Assembly (NCBI GenBank): GCA_003024175.1
Contig: MDYQ01000041.1
Coordinates: 62,001 to 126,000 of the forward strand
DNA length: 64,000 nt
Reading direction: 5' to 3'
Source: Planoprotostelium fungivorum
Lineage: Eukaryota; Evosea; Variosea; Cavosteliida; Cavosteliaceae
Positions 56,101 to 64,000 of the stretch are shown here, in pieces. Each line of letters opens with the position of its first letter. Within the stretch, counting starts at the first letter, position 1. Under the pieces are notes generated by a model, which saw nothing but the letters and a program-made list of their open reading frames with translations, searched no databases and was not told where the DNA came from. The translations under genes were made by a program, and so were the position numbers.

Positions 56101-59100
56101 CCATGGCTAGGAGATTGGGCAGGATCAATACCATATCGGTATCGACTTCTTTGACGTTGGGAGATGTTTCCATGATGCTCCTTAGCAGATAGATGGACGG
56201 CTGGTGATCCTCTGACCGAACGATGTTCTCTCGCAGGGCTTCGTATGCGATCTTGAGGAGTTTTGGACGATACTCTGCGCTCGTTCATTCACTTGATGTC
56301 GATTGAATCTCACCACTGTCAGAGGAGAGACACGTGTCCGTGATGATGTACCGAAACAAGTTGATCTTTTCTCCGTGGATGATGGGAACCTTATCGTTGA
56401 AGATTACGTGCGAGGTGAAATTCTCCACCAGATTGAATAGCCTCGATGGCTTATACATCTCTTTGACGGCCGATATTAAGTGGCCCATGTTCTGCATCCA
56501 TCGGTATCCTCGAGATGGATCGAAATCTTACCTTTATGGCGAGCGTTTGAACGACAAGTTTCGTGGGATTCGATTGTAGCATCAGCTCTTGGATGGAATT
56601 GACCAGAATCGTGACGTTCTTCACCACCTCTCGCTTCTCCTCTTTCGTCTTAGCGGACCTCTCGATCGACTTTTTGATGATCTTAAATAGGTATTCCACG
56701 GCCTGGTCAAGTCAATGAATAGGATCTATTCATTGTATCGTCTCACTCTCAATGAATTCGTCAACTGCTTAAAATTGGAATCATGATCGTCGTTAAGATA
56801 ATGCTGGAGGCATTGGAATAATTTGTTGTGTACGTCCTTAATGTCAGTGGAGGGATCTTCGATCAGACGATCGAGAAGGTATTTCATGGGAAACTTGGAG
56901 GAAGAGATGAAGGAGTTCAATATCAAAACTAGAGAATCGAAGATGGAGAGGAGGTAAGTGTCCATGGTGACGTGCCTTACTATGGCAAAGAGATCCTCGA
57001 ATACGATGTGTCCGTACTGCGTACTGTCATTTTCTTCATTATTGAACTATTATCACCTTCATGAGATCATAATGATCAGCGAAAGAGATGTCGAAGGCAA
57101 CAGAAGTCATGTCTGAATGATTTCTCCAATTCCTCAACTTGACGATGGCAGCTGCATATCATCAGACGAACAACATCTCTTGTGTCACTCACAGTTGTGA
57201 GTCATCGAACTGGATGTCAACTGCAGAGAGATCTTGAGCTGTTCGTTCTTTCTAGGGACCAGTCTGAATTCTTCCAAGTGGATCAGAAGGTACCAATAAA
57301 TGAAATGATGTATGAGCGGAGAGAGGATGATTGACTCACCATGACTGTCCATCAGATAAGAAGCCAATGGTAGCTTCTTTTGAGCGATTTTGGGATCGAC
57401 AGGCTTGTAGATCTGCATCACATGCTCTCCATCTGATATGACAGTTCCGTCGAATTTGACCATCTTGATGAATGAGAATCCTATGGGTGTCGCTGTCCCA
57501 TCTGATGATCATCAGCACCGCAAAAGATCACGTGTAATGGACATAGACGTAGAGAATGTGATATAGACATCGACATGTGGTATAAACAATATTCACCCGA
57601 ATGAACTTCTCTGAATTCGAACTTCAAGTGAGATCGATTCCACAAATGGATGGGAATATCCATCTTGATCAGCTCTTTGTACTGTGGATTGTTGTTGTGA
57701 TAATAGATGCAGCTGCGCCACTCTGATTTCGGTGCTCGTGTATTACCTCCCCATCGGATGCCATCCTGTCCTCCTTGAGACCCACTCTTCATTCTCCCCC
57801 ACCTTGATTCGCTCTCCATCGTCCAACGACGCTTCCACTATGATCTGCATGATGATGAACGTATGAAGAGGGAACAGACTCACCTCTATACTCTTTGCTC
57901 CTTCGAATGAAGCAGAGTCTAACGTGCAATACAAGTCGTGCCTCTTGTCTGTGCTCAAGATGACCTGCAATCATCAATCGTCATTGCTTCTTCACAATAC
58001 CTCAGAAGGGAAGGACAGTTTGTTGATACACCTTATGTCCTTCTTGATCTTGGTCGCCTCCTCTAAGCTGCCGTATAGCAGTGTGATCTTGCTCCTCACA
58101 TCGAACGGTCTCTTCATCAGAGTTTGTGGGTCCATCAGGATCGCTGAATCAGATGAGAATGGATGCAGATTTGATGGTGAAAGATATCACCATCGAAGAC
58201 ATCGAGGAGAGGGGAATCATCACGGAGTTGGTAGAACTGAATAGAGTGAGCGAGGGACTTCTCTTGATGAAGATCCGATAGAGAAACGATGCCACAGGCG
58301 TAGGGTCTCCTGAATTCTTGTGTGACTTTGCTCTTCTTCTCTCCTTCCGAGAGCAACTTTCCTCTTCTGATGACCCTGCAGACCATGTGCAGATTGTTTC
58401 CCATCAAATCCTTCTGCTCCAATTGCTGAATCGCACGATCAGACGGAGGAATGACAAGGATCACATGATAACAACTCACGGAGAAGATGACATCCAACTT
58501 GGTATCATCCAACAGGTCGTATAAACCCGATCGGTCTAATAAGACCTGAAACTCTTCCGTTAATATCTTCCACTCCGTCCTCTCTTCTGTCTTTTGGACT
58601 GAGTACAGCGCGAAATTGAACTCGGTCTCTTCTCCGATCTACTCCACGTCATTTCTTCTTCTCCCTCACACTCACACTCGTCAGTTGGATCTTGTCGATG
58701 TTCAAGTGCAGGTGATACCTCTTGTCGACTCGACTTCCCTCTCCCTCCTCTTCTGCTCCTTCTTCCGCCAAGATCTTCCTCTCGATCTCTTTGTACTGTC
58801 TCCCTTCAGTCATCACTCCTCTCTACACTCTCACTCGATCCAACAGAGAGAAGGAGTGTTCCTCTAATGTATCCATGGCGGATGCATCGATGGCCGCTTG
58901 TATTCTACTCCCGCGTCACCTCACCTCAAAGATACACCACTCACTTGGTCATGGTCGTAGTCTGCGCGTGCCCATTCGCTCCGTTCTTTGTCAATCTCCT
59001 GGCCTGATGAACGACCTCCTTCTTCTCCTCCGCCGTCATGCTCTCGGTTCCTTCTGATTCTCTCTCCTTTCCTTTCGCTCTGCTCCATGTCACCCTCTCC

Positions 59101-59849
59101 ATTGTGAGATGATCTCACGCATTGTGTTGGCTGAGGGAAGTGATGGAGAAGGAATTGTGTCTGGAATGTCTTCCGTGCTGAGGAACGTAGTGACCTATCT
59201 CTACGGGATCGACACAATTAGCGGGGAAGATTCCGATGCTGCCTATTGAATTCCTCCCTATCCACCATGTACTACCCTTCTTCAATACTTGTATGTACTC
59301 TCCCTTGCCAAACGATAACTTTGGTATCTCGTTCTTCATCTCCAATCTCTCTTCTTCGAAGGGAAAGAGTGTCTGTGAGAGTTCATCTTACATCCATGCG
59401 GAGCACACACCTGTGCCTCTGTGATGGCATCTTCTCGGCACATGAGGTATTTAGAGGGTATGATGACTGTCACTCCTTCTTCCGTCGTGCACTTCCACAA
59501 TTCAGGATGCTCTTTCGAGAGCACTGTCACTTTTTGTGCATTGACGAGCTGAGCGTTGCTCCCTGCATCATCCGATCAATTATTGTGAAGATGGTGAATG
59601 CGGAAATAACATACCTCGATCAGGTCCCGCATACTTGCACAAGACGTCGAAGAGGAGGTGTGCAGTTGTGATCTCTGTTACGTACTTGGCGGGAATCTTC
59701 CCTATTCTCGTTCCGTTGCTTGCCTCCCACCAAGAGGGGTGCTCTTTAGAAGTCAACGTTAGGATCTCGCCCACTTGAATCGACAACTCGGAATCATTGC
59801 GTGCTATGAAATTGATGTTTACGTGAAGCTTTGTTTCTTGAACGTCCAT
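53125..59849 (-). CDS. DOCK-family Rho GEF with three N-terminal SH3 domains
   Basis: Very large multi-exon gene. The chosen start ATG 59849 (MDVQETKLHV) leads into SH3-1 (LSIQVGEILTLTSKEHPSWW, GKIPAKYVTEI); an alternative ATG lies at 59912. SH3-2 has QKVTVLSKEHPELWKC and IIPSKYLMC, and SH3-3 has FGKGEYIQVLKKGSTWWIG and GIFPANCVDPV. A C2/DHR-1-type region and long helical repeats follow. The DHR-2 GEF domain carries YWEKAIEFTKELRRRAE, LFYEKIKNVSRFPPEYFRVG, FYGQGFP and, near the end, MELNPLVNAINSIEKKTNEV and VIDAAVNGGIFKYQQAF. Stop at 53125. DOCK proteins activate Rac/Cdc42; SH3-bearing DOCKs normally have one SH3 and bind ELMO. Internal exon joins were only sampled. Confidence 0.85.
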
Positions 59850-60356
59850 CAGGCTCTGTTGGGCGGGTGTTTGAGCGTAAACTACAAAAGCGCGAATATT
59901 CGGATTTATCATTATCCTAATATGCCACTTTCTTGAACAGAGGACCAACACTCGTCGGTCTTTGATCATATTATATCGAGATCGAATCCCTAACACCGTA
60001 TTTCATTACCACAGAGCGGGTGTTAAAGCCGTAAAACGGTCTTCAGTTACTTAATGTACGGTCATTCCCAGCCTCTTGAATGAGGGAAAAATGAGATACC
60101 TGGTCTGTTGCCTCACACCGTCATCGCATCTACAAGACGAGTCACCGGGAAGTCAGACCTGTACACCACTTCCTCAATTGATGAATGATGTGCTTCAGCA
60201 CTGAACAACAGATGAGCAACCTTGGGGGTGTTAAGATCTGATCTGTATTTGTACGGTCGATTTTCCCTGAAATTGCCTGAGGTTGGCTAGATGAAAGTTG
60301 TATATCATATCTCAAGCACACAATTTGTTTGAGGATGTTGGAGTGGAGCAATCGAT
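59850..60356. other. Intergenic region upstream of the DOCK gene
   Basis: Holds the DOCK promoter (a GC-rich GGGCGGGTG, about 59,860) and the TMEM50 3' UTR. No further feature. Confidence 0.4.
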
Positions 60357-60997
60357 TTATAGCGATCCGTATTCATATTCGTCAGACTTGATTGTCTTAC
60401 ATCCCAAGAGAGTGATAGAGCTGGGAGAGGTTAACTCCATCATCTCGATCAGACCCACCTCAAAAAGATGAGGAAATTCTGCACAGTGAGAGCGACACCG
60501 GGGTACACTTGACCAGAAGGGTTGTTCGAGTGAGAAAGATAATTGGCAGCCATAATCCATATTCCCGCCGCGATGGCTCCAAGAGAAACCAAAAAACTGG
60601 CAAATAACCACACGCGAACCTTCAATCAGTTGATTTAATACTCTCAGACACGTCACGCACCTTGCTTGACACTTCTTCATCAAAGATGTTTGTGCTCTCC
60701 AAAGAGACAAGGTTAGTCCTAGGATTGATTTGAATAACACCTCCATTAATACACTCACATAATGAGTCCAAGGGTGGCGACCAAACCTGGAATGTAATAC
60801 ACCACTTTGACCGTGGCAGGATGGTCATCTGGGTGATCTTGCTCTTGTTTATGACTCCAGACGTGAGAATCAATCCATAACCACCAAGCGACAGCGAACT
60901 GTTTTGCTCAGAGGATGATTATTGATTAACAAGAAAGACTCACGGTGATTCCAGCAAACACTGGTAAAAAGGTTCTAATCAAATTATTGGTACTCAT
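60357..60997 (-). CDS. TMEM50-like four-helix membrane protein
   Basis: Five exons. ATG 60997 gives MSTNNLIRTFLPVFAGIT, then AVAWWLWIDSHVWS, VKVVYYIPGLVATLGLIM, SLESTNIFDEEVSSKVRVWL, FASFLVSLGAIAAGIWIM, YPGVALTVQNFLIFL and a tail ending YEYGSL at 60357. The order of a WWxxID helix, a second helix, the conserved loop before RVWL, a GxxxAGxWI helix and a YPGxAxxxQNxxIF helix matches TMEM50A/B, small ER/endosomal proteins of unclear function. The family C-terminal phenylalanine-rich part is shorter here. Confidence 0.8.
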
Positions 60998-61383
60998 GGA
61001 TGTCTTGTTGCTGTCTGGTGTTGTTGAATTGTTTTGTTGCGTAAACTCATCTTTTCGTCAAAAAAGGCTTTTCATTGAACAGGACACATCCGTTGCGAAA
61101 GATAATAGTACAATAATCAATCACTATTCGACAGTTAGGTAGAGTGTCTGACAACATCATTTGTTACATCAACATAGATTTGTACCATGAAGAGGCCAAT
61201 GAACAGAATACCGAAATCAACCTCGCGGTCACATGGATCTTGTATGTTTATAAAATATAGTGGATGATCTCCGTAGGCCATGCTTTGTTGTCCTAGCACC
61301 AGCAGGACCTGGTTCAGCTAAAGTAATCGAGAAAGCGTTGTAAATATGGTCTGGAATTTATAGTGATGCGCATCGGATACAAC
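60998..61383. other. Divergent promoter region, TMEM50 / HMG-box gene
   Basis: Upstream region of two divergent genes. It also contains the doubtful small frame at 61,135-61,281. Confidence 0.35.
61135..61281 (-). CDS. Possible small membrane protein, unrecognised
   Basis: A 48-codon minus-strand frame (MAYGDHPLYFINI ... VDFGILFIGLFMVQIYV ... RHST) with one hydrophobic segment. The frame stays open upstream of the ATG. It may be a real small gene, an exon of the adjacent TMEM50 gene, or chance. Confidence 0.18.
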   Translation of the reverse strand: MAYGDHPLYFINIQDPCDREVDFGILFIGLFMVQIYVDVTNDVVRHST

Positions 61384-61843
61384 ATGGGAAGACAGAGAGC
61401 GAGGGATTCCACAGATCGACCAAATAAGAGAAGAGCGAAAGGAGACCCGCAAGCTCCGAAACGTCCAAGATCTGCATTTATGTTCTATTGCATCGAGCAC
61501 AGACCGCAACTGAATATGAAGGTATGTGGTTCGTAAAGTCGAATCTAAAATAATCGAAAGCCCGTCGAGGCCTCTCGAGCCTTGGGAGAGAGTTGGAGGA
61601 ATTATCCAGAAGAAGAGAAGAAGGTACGATACATCACTGAATCATCGCTGAATGCAGCAGAGATACAACGAAATGGCAGAGGAAGATCGACTGAGGTACC
61701 GAAACGAGTCGAGAGAATACCTCTCACGATCATCCAAGACGAATCAAATGGACGCCGCGGAGGCTGTGACCCTTCTGGGAATGGAACTTCCTCTCGGTTC
61801 AAGTGAGGACGAAGACTTTTCTGTAAATAATAAGCTCGAGTAA
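61384..61843 (+). CDS. Single HMG-box protein (HMGB/NHP6-like)
   Basis: Three exons, about 120 residues. ATG 61384: basic start MGRQRARDSTDRPNKRRAKG, then DPQAPKRPRSAFMFYCIEHR, PQLNMK, ALGESWRNYPEEEKK and RYNEMAEEDRLRYRNES. This is a complete single HMG box with the PKRPxSAFMxF entry, the W of helix 2 and the ExDxxRY helix 3. An acidic Ser-rich tail (GSSEDEDFSVNNKLE) follows, stop at 61841-61843. Size and layout fit NHP6/HMGB-type DNA-bending chromatin proteins. Confidence 0.88.
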
Positions 61844-61984
61844 ACCCCTTTTGTCATTGGCGTTCGAATTGATGTTATGACTCCGATTGGGATCAGAGTG
61901 ACGATGAGCACAAGGGACGCAGATTGAAGAGAAGGGATGTACGATGCACTGCACATTGGATGATTCCTTGTTATTCTCAGAGAA

Positions 61985-64000
61985 TTACATTGTGCCGTAG
62001 GCCGGACCACCACCACCCTCGGGGGGGTAAAAGTTGATGTTCTGGAGGGGATCCTTGATGTCGCACGTCTTGCAGTGCAGGCAGTTCTGCGCGTTGATCT
62101 GCAGTTGTGGCTTCGTGTCTGCGTTGATGATCTCGTATACTCCTGCCGGGCAGTACCTGTCCCGTTCAGCGATGGAAGGATCTCGATGGCTCTCACCTCG
62201 TCTCTGGATTATCGTAGAGGGGAAGGTTGTGCTTGATGGGGATCTCGGGGTCCGTCAATTTGAGGTGAGGCGGTTGATCTTCGTTGTGGTTCGTCCCACT
62301 TCGGCTGAGACTCGTCAACAGATCGAAGGAGATCTTTCCGTCGGGCTTGGGGTACTCTGGCCTCTTGCTCTCGCTCGCCGGCTTCAAGCACTCGTTGTCT
62401 GGTTTCTACGTCTCTCAGATTCCTCCCTTCAGTGTAAGAGGGCCTCACCTGGTGATGCAGGGTCCACGGTGCTTTTCCTCTGAAGAGGTACGTGTCGATG
62501 GCAGAATAGGCAAATCCCGCGTAGTTGCCCCATTGGAAGGCTGGTTTCACGTTACGCACCTGCGACTCTCAGCTCTCTGCGTTGGAATCACTTCACCTTG
62601 TGTAGATCCTCGTAGATCCAAGAGTTCTTGAATCCGTCGTGGTATCCGGCCATGCTGAAGGTGGGGGCATCGCTCTCCTTCAAGGTTTTGATGGCCTCAT
62701 CGGCAGCCAGCATACCTGATTTCATCGCATTGTGGATTCCCTGTCATCTCTCAGCCACAGAGACATCACGAATGAAGGAGAGTCATTACGAATGAAGGAG
62801 AGTCATCACCTTGATCTTGGGAACGTTGAGAAAACCAGCGGAACATCCTACGAGAGCACCACCGGGGAAATGTAGCTTGGGGATGGATTGCAGTCCACCC
62901 TCGTTGAGGGCCCTGGCACCGTAGGAGATGCACTTGGCACCCTCTAGGACGTCAGAGACGTATGGATGATGCTTGAACTGCTGGAACTGACGGTAGGGAG
63001 AGAGGTAAGGATTCCTATAATCGAGGCCCACGACATATCCGATGGAGAGGAGGTTGTTCTCCATGTGGTACATCCACGATCCACCCCACGTGTGATTGTC
63101 TGTGGGCCATCCACTGGTGTGTACTACTCTTCCCTGCACGTGCTTGCTGGGATCTAACTCCCACACCTCCACCCATCAGCCTCCACTCCATCGCATTCCA
63201 ACGTCACCTCTTTCAGTCCGATACCGTAGATCTGTGGGTCCTTTCCTTCTCTCAGGTTGAACTTTGAGATGACTTGCTTGCTCAGATTACCACGGCATCC
63301 TTCTGCCAAGAGCGTGATCTTGGCCTTCAGCTCCATACCTCGTGCGAAATTGTCCTGGAGGTAGATCAGCTTCCCCCTCTCGCCTCATCTCACCGTTGGC
63401 TTTCCACTCTTTCCGATTCCCACGTCACCTGTGGCAATGCCCTGCACTGTGTTTCCATCCTCAGAGTAGAGCACCTGCTCTCTGTCACTCACTATCTCTC
63501 TCTCATATGTCACCTCGGTGGCACCGATACCGGGGAAGATGTCCACTCCGAGATCTTCAGCCTGAGCGCCCAACCAGCGAGTCAAGTTTGCGAGGGAGAT
63601 GATATAGTTTCCATCGTTGTGCATCTGTGGGGGTGTGGGGAGGCGTATCGCCTGCTTCTGGAACAGCCAATAGAATCGATCCTCTTTCACGGCTGTGTTC
63701 AATGGTGCCTGCCTCCATCAATCGATGATGTCGGAAGAACGTACCCCTCTGTCTTTCCAATCTGGGATCAGCTCGTTCAGAGCTCGTGGCTCGATCACGG
63801 CACCACTGAGAATGTGGGAACCGATCTCTCCCGCCTTTTCAACGACGCACACTCGCACCTTTCGAGTCAGAAATGTGACAAGTGATGATGTCTCACCTCT
63901 CGACCCTCTGTATTTGCCTGTTGCTTGAGTCGAATGGCTGCTGAGAGACCTGAGGGACCCCCTCCAACGATGACCACATCGTATTCGTCGGATTCTCTCG
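61985..64000 (-). CDS. ETFDH: Electron transfer flavoprotein-ubiquinone oxidoreductase (runs off right edge)
   Basis: Minus-strand gene entering from the right edge. The first visible residues [19 protein letters not shown] are the FAD Rossmann motif, then [110 protein letters not shown] and [10 protein letters not shown]. The C-terminus carries the 4Fe-4S ligands [23 protein letters not shown] and [12 protein letters not shown], stop 61985. A mitochondrial inner-membrane enzyme that passes electrons from ETF to ubiquinone. The N-terminal transit peptide is outside the window. Confidence 0.95.

Noticed and set aside
1-64000. Search for reverse transcriptase, integrase, transposase or capsid-like genes
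   Set aside because: No convincing motif of these families was recognised in any frame. The unassigned locus at 38-39.5 kb is the only candidate for a foreign fragment and cannot be assigned.

Overview
This is nuclear DNA from a gene-dense, intron-rich microbial eukaryote. Genes sit on both strands with 50-800 bp between them. Nearly all are cut by short introns (mostly about 35-80 nt, GTGAG...CAG type). The set includes ARP2, a DOCK-type GEF, a TBC Rab-GAP, DDB2, RAD51C, UCHL5, NAA60, histone H3, an SH2 protein and a true receptor tyrosine kinase. That mix points to a free-living amoebozoan; a protosteliid-like amoeba is my best guess, an inference not tested by any search.

Layout. 1-12.8 kb: four tandem minus-strand receptors of one family (the first cut by the window edge). 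The three whole ones have a signal peptide, plant-type LRRs, a GAIN domain with a GPS motif, one membrane helix and a kinase-like domain that has lost HRD and DFG. 13-23 kb: an STN1-like OB-fold gene, an SDR oxidoreductase, a Ser/Thr repeat frame, a putative type II membrane glycosyltransferase, a TatD nuclease, a selenoprotein H gene with an in-frame TGA and a SECIS-like hairpin, two near-identical SDR genes and a TXNDC15-like gene. 24-37 kb: RAD51C, an F-box protein, DDB2, an SH2 protein, NAA60, histone H3, a third SDR copy, a MORN protein, a zinc-finger protein and UCHL5. 38-41 kb: a locus that begins with a copied histone H3 tail, then a coiled-coil gene. 40.9-47 kb: a large GPS-bearing receptor tyrosine kinase. 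47-64 kb: TBC, ARP2, an F-box/ankyrin-like protein, DOCK with three SH3 domains, TMEM50, an HMG-box protein and most of ETF-QO.

Two themes stand out. First, surface receptors whose ectodomain ends in an autoproteolysis-type GPS site, as in adhesion GPCRs and polycystins, are joined to intracellular kinase folds: one catalytically complete tyrosine kinase and at least three predicted pseudokinases. Second, the active receptor has a tail of repeated tyrosine motifs, and the window also holds an SH2 protein and a DOCK GEF with SH3 domains. This is consistent with phosphotyrosine signalling to the actin machinery (ARP2), although nothing here shows that these proteins interact.

Compact gene ends are common. 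In several genes the stop codon lies inside the AATAAA polyadenylation signal. No tRNA, rRNA, CRISPR array or intact mobile element was recognised. Exon joins were made by eye from frame and splice signals, so individual boundaries are provisional.
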